The notes below the pieces were generated by a model. That model did no database searches. It was not told the origin of the DNA and worked only from the letters and a program-made list of their open reading frames with translations. A DNA stretch of 64,000 nt from the NCBI GenBank assembly GCA_018675575.1, contig JABGXW010000162.1:85402-149401 (forward strand). Reading direction: 5' to 3'. This document shows, piece by piece, positions 33,938 through 42,203 of the stretch. How positions within the stretch are numbered: position 1 is the stretch's first letter; each line of letters opens with the position of its first letter. The DNA comes from Bacteriovoracaceae bacterium (lineage in GTDB: Bacteria > Bdellovibrionota > Bacteriovoracia > Bacteriovoracales > Bacteriovoracaceae). A program made the position numbers and the translations under genes.

Positions 33938-34756
33938 CTATTCTTCGGGGAGTTTTGGAGTAACTCCTTCGCCCGTTTTAAGAAGATGCTTGAGCCATTT
34001 TTTGAAATCGTCACGCCAATGTGGCAACGGTCGAGTAACTTCACATCCAATGTCTTTAAGACACATCATTTGAAACTCTAAATCTTTTTTTAACTGCCGA
34101 CTGATATTTTGAAATTGAAATCCATAAAAATGTGCATGGGGGGCCTTAAAAATTGATTTGGCATCTATCGAAAAAGCTTGATTATTAAGTTCAAATTCAA
34201 GTCTGACATCCTTACCGATTGTGATAATACTCCCGGCATCTAGCAAAGCTCCTCCATTAGAAATATTACATGTTCGGCCAATAATAAATTCATCTCCGAG
34301 GTAAATCTTTGTCGATAAATCAACAATATATCTTGGGCTTGCCTCCCACCAGCGAATTTTTGGTTCGTAGTAAGTTGTCTTGACACTTGGAATTAGAAAA
34401 TAGGAAACCAAGTAAACATTAAAGGCCATTGGAATTATAATTCCAAATATTTTGGTGGTAAGATCGAAATCTGAGTTGATTCGAAAAATTGAGTGAATAA
34501 AGATCCATGCCATGGCAGTGAGAAAAACTGGATAGCTCCAATTTTTTACTGAAAAAATTGCGTAGGAGGCAACAAGGCTTGGAACCATAAGAGTAAAGAG
34601 GCCCAAGTAATTACCAGAAATAGTGAATAGACTTTTAAGATAATTTAAAAAACTGGTATTGCTCTGAAGGAAGTAATAAGTGGTGCAAATATTCACGAAT
34701 GGCAAAAATAGAAAAAATAGTGATAACAATATGATTGACCAAGGTTTTCGAAGCAT
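33938..34756 (-). CDS. Transmembrane PilZ protein B
   Basis: A 272-residue protein with four to five membrane helices in the first 130 residues, the hinge IRWWEASPRYIVDL, and a PilZ domain with NISNGGALLDAG, a good match to the D/NxSxxG c-di-GMP motif. The upstream arginine (SPRY) could be part of RxxxR but only one Arg is clear. It ends with a proline/charged tail. It is a structural relative of protein A at 32506-33303. It probably responds to cyclic di-GMP at the inner membrane; the partner is unknown. Confidence 0.75.
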   Translation of the reverse strand: MLRKPWSIILLSLFFLFLPFVNICTTYYFLQSNTSFLNYLKSLFTISGNYLGLFTLMVPSLVASYAIFSVKNWSYPVFLTAMAWIFIHSIFRINSDFDLTTKIFGIIIPMAFNVYLVSYFLIPSVKTTYYEPKIRWWEASPRYIVDLSTKIYLGDEFIIGRTCNISNGGALLDAGSIITIGKDVRLEFELNNQAFSIDAKSIFKAPHAHFYGFQFQNISRQLKKDLEFQMMCLKDIGCEVTRPLPHWRDDFKKWLKHLLKTGEGVTPKLPEE

Positions 34757-34875
34757 TTATTAACCGACCTAACGTTTATGAACTAGTTATTTCTATTCTA
34801 GCTCGCAAATAAATTATAACAAGTTGAAAATACGGTATGTACTAGATAGTTATAAAAAAAGGCGAGGTGCCAGAA

Positions 34876-34904
34876 TTGACATCGTTCCAAATTGGACATA
34901 ATAT
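34876..34904 (+). promoter_or_regulatory. Sigma70-type promoter of the SRP RNA gene
   Basis: Consensus TTGACA (34876-34881), 17 nt spacer, TAATAT (34899-34904). The predicted start at about 34911 coincides with the 5' strand of the SRP RNA terminal stem. Confidence 0.85.
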
Positions 34905-34910
34905 TCGATT

Positions 34911-35014
34911 CGGTGATCGAGCTGTTTGCAATAGTTTCGTGGTGAACTCCGCCAGGTCCGGAAGGAAGCAACGGTAGCTTACGGCCCTCTGTGTTATTCC
35001 GCTCGATTGCCACT
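34911..35014 (+). ncRNA. ffs: Signal recognition particle 4.5S RNA
   Basis: The RNA partner of Ffh in co-translational targeting. The universally conserved domain IV core CCAGGTCCGGAAGGAAGCA is at about 34952-34970, embedded in a long hairpin. The outer arms GGTGATCGAGC (about 34912-34922) and GCTCGATTGCC (35001-35011) pair with two wobbles. A T run (35014-35018) ends the transcript. The size of about 100 nt indicates the short bacterial type without an Alu domain. It lies directly upstream of dnaX, the same arrangement as in Bacillus. The ends are estimated from pairing and are good to a few bases. Confidence 0.92.
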
Positions 35015-35089
35015 TTTTCATAGCCCATTCTTGCTTCGTATATTATTCTATTTTTGCAATTTTATTTTTTTAAACAGGAAAACTTAGCA

Positions 35090-36748
35090 ATGGAATATCA
35101 AGTATTAGCTCGTAAGTGGAGACCTAAAACATTTGAAGATGTTATAGGCCAAAAGCATATTACGAACTCATTACAAAATGCTATTGCCCAAAATAAAATA
35201 GGCCATGCTTATATTTTAACTGGAACAAGGGGAATTGGAAAAACTTCAGTCGCGAGACTTTTTGCCAAGGCCTTAAGGTGTGAGCAGCGAACTGATCATG
35301 CTGAATCATGTGGCCACTGTGATGGTTGTCTGGATTTTGATTCTGGCACTTCAATGAATGTTTTAGAATTCGATGGCGCTTCAAATAACTCTGTTGATGA
35401 CATGAGAGAACTTATTAATAACGTTCACTATCTCCCGACTTCGGGAAAATATAAAATCTATATCGTTGATGAAGTACATATGCTTTCAATAAGTGCTTTT
35501 AATGCTTTATTAAAAACGCTAGAAGAACCACCTGAGCATGTTATTTTTATATTTGCCACAACAGAGCCCCAAAAACTTTTGGGGACAGTGCTTTCTAGAT
35601 GCCAAAAGTTTGAGTTTAGAAATGCAAGTCAGCATGAACTCGTTGCACATCTCCAAAAGATTTCTGAAGTTGAAGGTATAGTAACTGAGAATGCTAAAGT
35701 CTTTAATCAAATTGCTAAACTTGGATCTGGCTCAGTGAGAGACACGCTTTCTTTATTGGATCAGGTATTAAGTTTCGCACCAGATAAAAAGATTACAGAA
35801 ACTGTCCTGGCCGAATCATTAGGATTGGCAAAGACATCATCTATTTCAAAGTTAGTCACAGAACTTTTGATAGGAGATGTTAAGGCGGTGTCAAATAATT
35901 TCAGGAAAATGATTCAGGAAAATATTCAATTAAAAAACATTGTTCTTTCAATGTTGGATTTTATTTTTGATGCCATTGAAAATATTGACGATGATTCTTA
36001 CTTAAGTAATGAGCTTGAGTTGGATGTAAAAATACTTTCAACTATTTCTACACCAGAACTGATGTGGATCTTTGAAAATATTGGAAAAGAAGCAAAATGG
36101 ATTCTTGAAAGTATTGATCCAACAAAGCTATTTGAAATACAAATTCAAAAACTTGCCATGCGAAGAGAGATTATTAATTTTGAGTACGGAGTAGTGGCAA
36201 AATCTCAAAAAAAAAAACCAACAATAGCTAAGCCTGAACAATTTGAAGGAATTGAAAATGAAATCGCTCGGGATCAAGCGCTCGACCCATGCGTCAATAT
36301 TCGAAAAGAAATAAAATTAAAAAAGGCGATAAGCTGGGAAGAAGCGCTCTCATTGATGAAGGATAAGTCTCCCGCGACAGCGTCCTATCTAGAAAGGTCT
36401 AATCTCGTTTCGCCTATAGAAATACTTGATGAAAAAATAAAAGTTGATCTCGGAGTTCCTTTTCACGAAAAGATAATTTTTGACCATCTTCAAGAGGACG
36501 AATCCAAGTCCAAAGTTACTGACTTACTAAGAGATGTCTTTGAGCGAGAAGTTTTTTTAACCATAGGCCTTCTTAAACAAGAAGAAATTGACAGAACCCA
36601 ATTTCGAACTAAAGTTGAAATAATAGAAGAAGCTGAAGAGAAGAAAAAACAGATAAAAAAAGATAACTTAAAAAATAATCCATTGATTAAAAAAGCAGAA
36701 CAATTATTCAATACAAAAATAGATAAAATAAAATTAAATAGTAAATAA
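35090..36748 (+). CDS. dnaX: DNA polymerase III subunit gamma/tau
   Basis: ATPase of the clamp loader of the replicative polymerase. From the ATG at 35090 (AGGAA Shine-Dalgarno 9 nt upstream) the product is 552 residues. YQVLARKWRPKTFEDVIGQ leads, followed by Walker A GTRGIGKTS, a zinc module (CEQRTDHAESCGHCDGC), Walker B DEVHML and the SRC motif VLSRCQKFEF. Domains I-III end near residue 370, followed by a charged linker and a C-terminal domain that would define tau. At codons 373-376 an 11-A run (36207-36217) sits at this domain boundary. Shifting by one base in either direction meets a stop within 4-5 codons, so a gamma-like form of about 378-380 residues may also be made. Confidence 0.95.
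   Translation: MEYQVLARKWRPKTFEDVIGQKHITNSLQNAIAQNKIGHAYILTGTRGIGKTSVARLFAKALRCEQRTDHAESCGHCDGCLDFDSGTSMNVLEFDGASNNSVDDMRELINNVHYLPTSGKYKIYIVDEVHMLSISAFNALLKTLEEPPEHVIFIFATTEPQKLLGTVLSRCQKFEFRNASQHELVAHLQKISEVEGIVTENAKVFNQIAKLGSGSVRDTLSLLDQVLSFAPDKKITETVLAESLGLAKTSSISKLVTELLIGDVKAVSNNFRKMIQENIQLKNIVLSMLDFIFDAIENIDDDSYLSNELELDVKILSTISTPELMWIFENIGKEAKWILESIDPTKLFEIQIQKLAMRREIINFEYGVVAKSQKKKPTIAKPEQFEGIENEIARDQALDPCVNIRKEIKLKKAISWEEALSLMKDKSPATASYLERSNLVSPIEILDEKIKVDLGVPFHEKIIFDHLQEDESKSKVTDLLRDVFEREVFLTIGLLKQEEIDRTQFRTKVEIIEEAEEKKKQIKKDNLKNNPLIKKAEQLFNTKIDKIKLNSK
36207..36217 (+). promoter_or_regulatory. A11 slippery run inside dnaX
   Basis: Eleven consecutive A residues at the end of the conserved ATPase domains of DnaX. 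The -1 frame ends at TAA 36229-36231 and the +1 frame at TAG 36225-36227. Comparable poly-A runs cause programmed transcriptional slippage in Thermus thermophilus dnaX, and a related A-rich site causes ribosomal frameshifting in E. coli dnaX. Confidence 0.6.
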
Positions 36749-36765
36749 GCAAAAAGGATAAAACT

Positions 36766-37080
36766 ATGGCAAAAAAAATGAATAATTTAATGAAGCAAGC
36801 TCAGCAAATGCAACAAAAGATGTCTACCCTTCAAAAAGAACTTGAGTCTAGAGAAATGGAAACTTCTTCAGGCGGAGGAATGGTAAAAATAAAAATTAAT
36901 GGTAAACAAGAAATATTAGAACTTATATTAGATAAAGAATGTGTTGATCCAAATGATGTAGAATCATTAGAAGAATTATTAACAACTGCCGTTAATCAAG
37001 CAGTGAGAGAATCTAATGAAATGGTCTCCTCTGCAATGTCTAAGGTTACAGGCGGGTTAAGTATCCCAGGATTGTTCTAA
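36766..37080 (+). CDS. Nucleoid-associated protein YbaB/EbfC
   Basis: A small DNA-binding protein of 104 residues, dimeric in the family, normally found between dnaX and recR as here. The N-terminal Met/Gln-rich helix (MKQAQQMQQKMSTLQKEL) is followed by GGGMVKIKINGKQEILEL and a helical C-terminus ending in GLSIPGLF, all typical. Shine-Dalgarno AAGGA precedes the ATG. recR starts 1 nt after the stop. Confidence 0.94.
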   Translation: MAKKMNNLMKQAQQMQQKMSTLQKELESREMETSSGGGMVKIKINGKQEILELILDKECVDPNDVESLEELLTTAVNQAVRESNEMVSSAMSKVTGGLSIPGLF

Positions 37081-37081
37081 A

Positions 37082-37672
37082 TTGGAATTACCAGAGAAAA
37101 TAAATAATTCAGTTGATGCTTTTGGTAGAATTCAGGGGGTAGGTGCAAAAACTGCACTTCGCCAGGTGCTATCCATGTGTAAATGGAATAAATCCGAGCT
37201 AGAGTCTTTTTCTGATGCAATATTTGAATTATCAAAGTTAAATACTTGTGAAATATGTGGATTTTATACCGACGAGAAAAAATGCTCCATCTGCCTAGAT
37301 GAGAAACGAACCTCATTTGGAACAATTTGTGTAGTTGAATCAATAATTGATTGTCTGGCCATTGAGAGAAGCAGAAACTTCCATGGAACTTTTCACGTTC
37401 TTGGTGGAGTTTTGAATCCGTTAATGGGAATTGGGCCTGATGAGTTGGGAATAGATGTATTGATAAATAGAATTGATGATTCTGTTCAAGGATTAATTTT
37501 AGCAGTCAATCCTTCTGTTGAAGGAGATGCAACCTGTTCATTTATTAGAGATAAATTGCCTGAGAGAGTTCAGGTGGATAGAATAGGATTTGGAATTCCT
37601 ATGGGTGGAAGTCTAGAATATTTAGATGCTCAGACTATTACCAAAGCATTAGAAAATAGGAAAAAAATGTGA
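37082..37672 (+). CDS. recR: Recombination mediator RecR
   Basis: Works with RecO/RecF to load RecA at gaps. The 196-residue product has the N-terminal HhH region (GRIQGVGAKTALRQVL), the four-cysteine zinc finger C56, C59, C68, C71, a Toprim domain (ICVVESIIDCLAIE) and FHVLGGVLNPLMGIGPDEL, then GIPMGGSLEYLD. The start is TTG at 37082 with CAGGA 10 nt upstream inside the end of ybaB. It overlaps the next gene by 4 bp (GTGA). Confidence 0.95.
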   Translation: MELPEKINNSVDAFGRIQGVGAKTALRQVLSMCKWNKSELESFSDAIFELSKLNTCEICGFYTDEKKCSICLDEKRTSFGTICVVESIIDCLAIERSRNFHGTFHVLGGVLNPLMGIGPDELGIDVLINRIDDSVQGLILAVNPSVEGDATCSFIRDKLPERVQVDRIGFGIPMGGSLEYLDAQTITKALENRKKM

Positions 37673-38187
37673 AAGCAGAATTAACTTTTACAGAATTTGT
37701 AAACGCGTTTCTGGATGAATATCTAGAGACTGGAGCAATGACCAACTATTCTGTTTTTGTTTGTCGTGAAGATGGACATTTGGTCTATAACCGAGATCAT
37801 ATGAAGATGGGCGTTAAGCATTCTTCGATAGCCGCTTTGCTGGGGGGGGTCTGGCAGGCTGCGTCAACCCTGGCTTCTTTCATAACAAAAGAGGAAAAAC
37901 AAGATCTCTTCAGACTGAGCTTTGACACAAGCTCGCAGGGAATTTATATACTTCCTTTTGAGCAAAATAATGAAAAATATAGCCTGTGTTTACTTTATAA
38001 AAATGAAATTAACCCTGGATTTTTAAAATCTCGGTTGAGAGAGCTATTAATGAGAATGACAGGTGAAATGAAATGCTTAAACTTGAAAGAGTTGAGGTCG
38101 AATAAGGGATTCATGTTCTCGGATATTACAGATGAAGAGATGGATAAGGTTTTTAATATTAATGAGGACGACAGATGTCATTCGTAA
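37669..38187 (+). CDS. Roadblock/LC7-like protein, candidate MglA partner
   Basis: A 172-residue soluble protein starting with GTG overlapped by the recR stop (GTGA). It has no confident family match by eye. The pattern TNYSVFVCREDGHLVYNRD, then a helix SSIAALLGGVWQAASTLASFI, then a strand QGIYILPF and a long C-terminal helix follows the roadblock/LC7 fold of MglB-type GTPase regulators. Its stop overlaps mglA by 13 bp, the same tight linkage as mglB-mglA in Myxococcus. The role as an MglB analogue is inferred from fold outline and context only. Confidence 0.6.
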   Translation: MKAELTFTEFVNAFLDEYLETGAMTNYSVFVCREDGHLVYNRDHMKMGVKHSSIAALLGGVWQAASTLASFITKEEKQDLFRLSFDTSSQGIYILPFEQNNEKYSLCLLYKNEINPGFLKSRLRELLMRMTGEMKCLNLKELRSNKGFMFSDITDEEMDKVFNINEDDRCHS

Positions 38188-38765
38188 ATTATCAAACAAA
38201 AGAAATTAACTGCAAGATTGTGTATTACGGTCCAGGTCTTGGTGGAAAAACAACAAATATCCAATATGTGTATCAAAAAACGAGTGGTGATTCTAAGGGA
38301 AATATAATTACCCTCAATACAGAGTCAGAAAGGACTTTATTTTTTGATTTTTTACCACTAGACCTTGGTGAGATTAGAGGATTTAAAACACGATTTCATC
38401 TCTATACAGTTCCGGGCCAGGTCTTTTATGAAGCGAGCAGGAAATTGATTTTAAGAGGTGTGGATGGAATTATTTATGTAGCAGATTCACAGGTAGAAAA
38501 AATGGAGGCCAACATGGAAAGCTTGGCAGATCTTGAAAAGAATTTAAAGGAACAGGGATATGATCCTGCGAAAATACCTATGGTGATACAATGGAACAAA
38601 AGAGATCTTCCTAACATCTCCCCTATCCCAGAATTATCTCAAAGACTTAATAATTGGAATCTCGAAGAGTTTGAAGCCTGTGCAATTAATGGAGATGGAG
38701 TATTCGAAACTCTAAAAATGGTAAGTAAGCATGTGCTCATGAATCTTAAGGGTGGACTTTCTTAA
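38175..38765 (+). CDS. mglA: Ras-like polarity GTPase MglA
   Basis: A small GTPase that switches cell polarity and motility in Myxococcus; in Bdellovibrio it is required for prey invasion. The 196 residues contain G1 GPGLGGKTT at 19-27, the MglA-specific LPLDLGEIRGFKTRFHLYTVPGQ with the G3 motif PGQ, and G4 NKRDLP (QWNKRDLP here). The catalytic-loop features of the MglA family are present, so it should bind GTP. It is translated from an ATG inside the end of the roadblock-like gene, and its 3' end overlaps the convergent hydrolase gene by 4 bp. Confidence 0.95.
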   Translation: MSFVNYQTKEINCKIVYYGPGLGGKTTNIQYVYQKTSGDSKGNIITLNTESERTLFFDFLPLDLGEIRGFKTRFHLYTVPGQVFYEASRKLILRGVDGIIYVADSQVEKMEANMESLADLEKNLKEQGYDPAKIPMVIQWNKRDLPNISPIPELSQRLNNWNLEEFEACAINGDGVFETLKMVSKHVLMNLKGGLS

Positions 38766-39979
38766 GCCGACTTAATTTTTCCAAGGTAATTTAAAAAGAC
38801 AAGATGTGCTTCTAATAGGGCCTCTTGACTATATTTACTTGATCGTGTTCCCACAAGATGATGTCCTTTTATAACGCCCAAATTAAGAGCGTCAAAATAT
38901 GGAGGGAACATTGCTTGCCACGCCTCTACCACGCCATCATTTACTTCCTTAATTCTGAAAAATAATCGGGTGAGGATCATCCATAAGTGACTTTCGTACC
39001 ATGATGATTCAAATGCAGTCGAAGTATAAAATAGGTCTTTTGGTAAAGATTCATGATTTCTCTCAAACCATGGAGATTGGTTTTCTTCTGAGAGAGATCG
39101 AACGACCTGCTTGAATAAAAAGTTCTTTTCTTTTTCCAAAATTTTATAAAGGAATGTGTTTTCGAATTTGTGAATTTTGTTTATGAATTTAAGCATTTTG
39201 TGTTCAGTGTGACTTGAGCCTAAAAGTGGAGAAGCGATTGTTGAAATTCCAATAAGATTTTGGTTAGCGAAATCAACATTATTTTTTAAAAAATGTAACG
39301 AGTCAATTCCACCTTTTGAAAATGCTAGTAACCATAATTTCTCACCAGAATTTTCTGCAACATAGGCCTTTAGTTGGGAAGCAAGCTTTTCAGAATTTGC
39401 CTTAGATCCCTTTGTTCCAGAAACATCGGCATTTAAAAACTTGATACCGCATTCTTTTGAAAGGTGAATAGCCCCTCTTTCGAATGCTGGAGTAGAAAAA
39501 ATTTCATTCAGTACGCCGGAAACGAGAACCATTGTAACATTGACCTTTGGTAACTTTAAAATACTTTCATATGCTGGGTTATGATGTGAAAATTCTAATT
39601 CGTTATAAATACTTTTAAAAATTTCTGAGTGACTAACATCGTTTAGAGGAAGCTCCTCTCCTAGTGAGACATGTTCTAAAATTGTTTGGACCCGTAGACT
39701 TTCCTCTTTACTCATCAAAGAACCGTTAAAGTCAGCTAAAGTAACGAGATATTGTATGGAAGAAGAGGAAATCCACACTCCAGAAAATGTTAGTTTTTTA
39801 AGAAGTGAAATGACCTGAAGAGGGCTTGGATTTTTAGATACCCCTTCTAGCTTTTCTTTTATTTCTTCTTTAGATATTTGCGTGGCATTTATAAGTGAAT
39901 CTTTCTTTTTCTCAAGTGCTTGCGCATAATTATTTACGATCGATTTAATTCGATCAGATTTAAAATTGAGTTTGCTCAT
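38762..39979 (-). CDS. Alpha/beta-hydrolase-like protein
   Basis: About 405 residues. The first half is helical with no recognisable domain. The second half looks like an alpha/beta hydrolase: a strand VTMVLVSGVLNE, a nucleophile-elbow-like LLAFSKGGIDSL (G/A-x-S-x-G form), an acidic DGVVEAW stretch and a late KGHHLVGT histidine, in the right order for a catalytic triad. It has no signal peptide. The reaction is unknown; lipase or esterase activity is possible. The frame is open back to 40042, but an ATG at 39979 avoids overlap with the carboxypeptidase gene. The start has no strong Shine-Dalgarno. Confidence 0.65.
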   Translation of the reverse strand: MSKLNFKSDRIKSIVNNYAQALEKKKDSLINATQISKEEIKEKLEGVSKNPSPLQVISLLKKLTFSGVWISSSSIQYLVTLADFNGSLMSKEESLRVQTILEHVSLGEELPLNDVSHSEIFKSIYNELEFSHHNPAYESILKLPKVNVTMVLVSGVLNEIFSTPAFERGAIHLSKECGIKFLNADVSGTKGSKANSEKLASQLKAYVAENSGEKLWLLAFSKGGIDSLHFLKNNVDFANQNLIGISTIASPLLGSSHTEHKMLKFINKIHKFENTFLYKILEKEKNFLFKQVVRSLSEENQSPWFERNHESLPKDLFYTSTAFESSWYESHLWMILTRLFFRIKEVNDGVVEAWQAMFPPYFDALNLGVIKGHHLVGTRSSKYSQEALLEAHLVFLNYLGKIKSA

Positions 39980-40004
39980 TTCAAAATGTTTTTCTAAATT
40001 AAAA

Positions 40005-41225
40005 CTAAAGTTCACTAAGAACGCCGTATGGGTTTCCAGCATGCTTTAGTAAGTATAAAGCAGGCTTTATATTAACATTGAATGTTCTGTCGATAACTTT
40101 TGCTCCGGGATAGAATCCACCTCTCCACATTGATTTAGGAGAAAGCTCGAATGTAAAACAGAAAATGTTTTTCGCTCCATAAGCCCAGTCGCAAGTGTCT
40201 CCAGATGCTATGTATAAATCAGAAGCTTGCTCTGGCTTATAGCCATTCCATTTTGCCATTGTTTTCGCCATCTTTTCAAACACTTTTTGATCACGTCCAC
40301 CGACACCATCATTCTTTCCTCCCCAGGGATACAGAATAAGTTCTGAAAATGTATGAAAAGTTAAAAGGATTCTAATATTTGGTTTCGCATCTATAAATGC
40401 TTTTACAGCGAGAGTTTCTGGTTCTGAAAATGGCTTTGGACCCATGTAAACATCTGAACGTTCATTTCTTGATGATCCGCCTGTACCCCAGCCAAAGCTG
40501 TAATTCCTATTGAGGTCAACACCAAATGATCCTCTGGTATTAACAGCTCTATTTTTTCTCCAGCTTTTATACTTTTTTCCTTTGATGTCATACATTGCAC
40601 CATCTGGGTTAACCATTGGAGCGATATAAACTTCTCGTGAATCTAACAATTTTTTAATCTCGGAATTAGAGTGATAGTTTTCAACGAGATACTTTGCGAG
40701 TAATAATGGAACCTCTGTAGAAAGGTGCTCTCTAGCGTGATGTGCTCCTAGAAATAAAATTCCAGGAGTAAAGAGATTAGGCCTATTTGATGAGACAGCA
40801 GTGATCTTTATAGCTGGAATTTCTTGACCTTCTAATGAAGTACCAAGTGAAAATCTTTCTGTTAGATTTGGATATTTCTTGGCAAGGTCATTTAAAACCG
40901 TAACAACCTCTGCATGTGTATGAAACTTTTCATCACCTCTTGGGAATTCAATTTCATCTCCAAGTGTTCCTGGACTTGCTTGGATATAGACATGTGATTC
41001 TACAATTTGTTTCTTGAAATTCTTTTGAAGCTCTTTCAGGTCATTTTCGTTAACTACGGAATATACAGAATCATCAATAACCTGATCAATATGAATGTAT
41101 TTTGCAATCTCAGATCTTGTTTTTGCGTCCTTTGCTTTAAGATGTACAAAATAGGTTGTATTAGAAACAACAGCAGAGACAGAAAATGAAATGCTAAGTA
41201 ATAATGTTAAAAGTAATGATTTCAT
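40005..41225 (-). CDS. Secreted M14 zinc carboxypeptidase
   Basis: An exported metallopeptidase that removes C-terminal residues from peptides. Residues 1-18 are a signal peptide, and about 18-95 resemble a propeptide. The catalytic domain follows with the zinc motif HAHHAREH (HxxE at 163-166), NPDG, SWRKNR, GVDLNRNYSFGW, the third zinc ligand in TFHTFSELILYPWG and the catalytic Glu in FTFELSP. All M14 residues are intact, closest to the carboxypeptidase A/T group. It probably serves nutrition or prey digestion. The hydrolase-like gene follows 25 nt downstream. Confidence 0.9.
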   Translation of the reverse strand: MKSLLLTLLLSISFSVSAVVSNTTYFVHLKAKDAKTRSEIAKYIHIDQVIDDSVYSVVNENDLKELQKNFKKQIVESHVYIQASPGTLGDEIEFPRGDEKFHTHAEVVTVLNDLAKKYPNLTERFSLGTSLEGQEIPAIKITAVSSNRPNLFTPGILFLGAHHAREHLSTEVPLLLAKYLVENYHSNSEIKKLLDSREVYIAPMVNPDGAMYDIKGKKYKSWRKNRAVNTRGSFGVDLNRNYSFGWGTGGSSRNERSDVYMGPKPFSEPETLAVKAFIDAKPNIRILLTFHTFSELILYPWGGKNDGVGGRDQKVFEKMAKTMAKWNGYKPEQASDLYIASGDTCDWAYGAKNIFCFTFELSPKSMWRGGFYPGAKVIDRTFNVNIKPALYLLKHAGNPYGVLSEL

Positions 41226-41269
41226 GGGATAAACCTTGTTAGTTAACCTTTATAGGATAATAGTAAGAC

Positions 41270-41275
41270 TATAAT
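41270..41275 (+). promoter_or_regulatory. Possible -10 element for mtnP and the dcw cluster
   Basis: A perfect TATAAT about 60 nt before the mtnP start, in the divergent intergenic region with the carboxypeptidase gene. No good -35 lies 16-18 nt upstream, so the call is weak. Confidence 0.35.
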
Positions 41276-41336
41276 GTTTGCATCTCGGTTTACCCTCGTC
41301 AATCTGATGATGCGACAAGTCTTTGGAGGGATAATC

Positions 41337-42197
41337 ATGATAATTGATCAGTTTTCACAAGAAAACTTAGGAATCATTGGAGGCAGTGGAATTTATCAAA
41401 TGGAAGGTATCGAAATCATTAAAGAGCATATGATTGAAACTCCGTTTGGGAGACCTAGCGACGCGGTCATTGAAGCAAAACTTAGTGACGAGGTTTTTTT
41501 CTTTTTGGCGCGACACGCAAGGGGCCATAAACTACTTCCCCACGAAATAAACTATAGGGCCAACGTTTACGCTATGAAGCAATGCGGAGTTCGTTATCTA
41601 CTCTCTGTTTCAGCGGTTGGATCACTAAAAGAAGAGCTTCCTCCAACCACTTTTGTCCTTCCTGATCAATTTATTGATTGGACCAAAGGTCAAAGAAAAC
41701 GAACATTTTTTGGTGATGGAATCATTGCACATGTGTCTACTGCCAACCCAATCGATCCTAAGCTTCAAAAATTGGCTGCAAATTCTTGTGAACATGCTGG
41801 TGTAAATTTTCACGTCGGAGGCTCTTATGTTTGTATTGAAGGGCCACAATTTTCTACAAAAGCTGAGTCTGCTATTTATAGAAGATTTGGGGCAAGTATA
41901 ATAGGAATGACAAATGTTCCAGAATCATTTTTAGCAAAAGAAGCGGGAATGTCATATGCCACTATTGCTATGGTAACTGACTATGACTGTTGGAAAGAAG
42001 AGCATTGCACTGTAGATGAAATTATGAAAGTAATGGGAACAAACAATTCTATGGCCCATAAAGTGCTACTGGACTTTATTTTAAAATTTAGTTCCAATAA
42101 GTTTTATGTAAATCCGGAAAATAAATTAGGCGTACTTACTAATCGAGATACCCTCTCGACAGATAAGCAGGAAATTTTAGACGTCTTGTTGCAATAG
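41337..42197 (+). CDS. mtnP: S-methyl-5'-thioadenosine phosphorylase family protein
   Basis: Phosphorolytically cleaves 5'-methylthioadenosine (or a purine nucleoside) for methionine and purine salvage. The ATG at 41337 has GGAGGG 8 nt upstream, giving 286 residues; an in-frame ATG at 41274 lacks one. Motifs: GIIGGSGIYQ (phosphate loop), FFLARHARGHKLLPHEINYRAN, SVSAVGSLKEELPP, VCIEGPQFSTKAES, GMTNVPESFLAKEAGMSYATIAMVTDYDCW. The GMTNVPE and DYDCW stretches favour the MTA-phosphorylase branch over general purine phosphorylase. The substrate is inferred. It stands where mraZ usually precedes rsmH. Confidence 0.9.
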   Translation: MIIDQFSQENLGIIGGSGIYQMEGIEIIKEHMIETPFGRPSDAVIEAKLSDEVFFFLARHARGHKLLPHEINYRANVYAMKQCGVRYLLSVSAVGSLKEELPPTTFVLPDQFIDWTKGQRKRTFFGDGIIAHVSTANPIDPKLQKLAANSCEHAGVNFHVGGSYVCIEGPQFSTKAESAIYRRFGASIIGMTNVPESFLAKEAGMSYATIAMVTDYDCWKEEHCTVDEIMKVMGTNNSMAHKVLLDFILKFSSNKFYVNPENKLGVLTNRDTLSTDKQEILDVLLQ

Positions 42198-42203
42198 GAA
42201 GAA

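Noticed and set aside
34798..35028. Minus-strand open frame of 76 codons
   Set aside because: It lies across the SRP RNA gene and its promoter, which explain the conserved sequence; the translation resembles no protein.
39979..40042. Longer start (40042) for the hydrolase-like gene
   Set aside because: It would overlap the carboxypeptidase gene by 38 bp with no Shine-Dalgarno; the ATG at 39979 lies just past that gene. The choice remains uncertain.
41276..41336. SAM or purine riboswitch before mtnP
   Set aside because: The leader after the putative -10 is about 55 nt, too short, and shows no known aptamer core.
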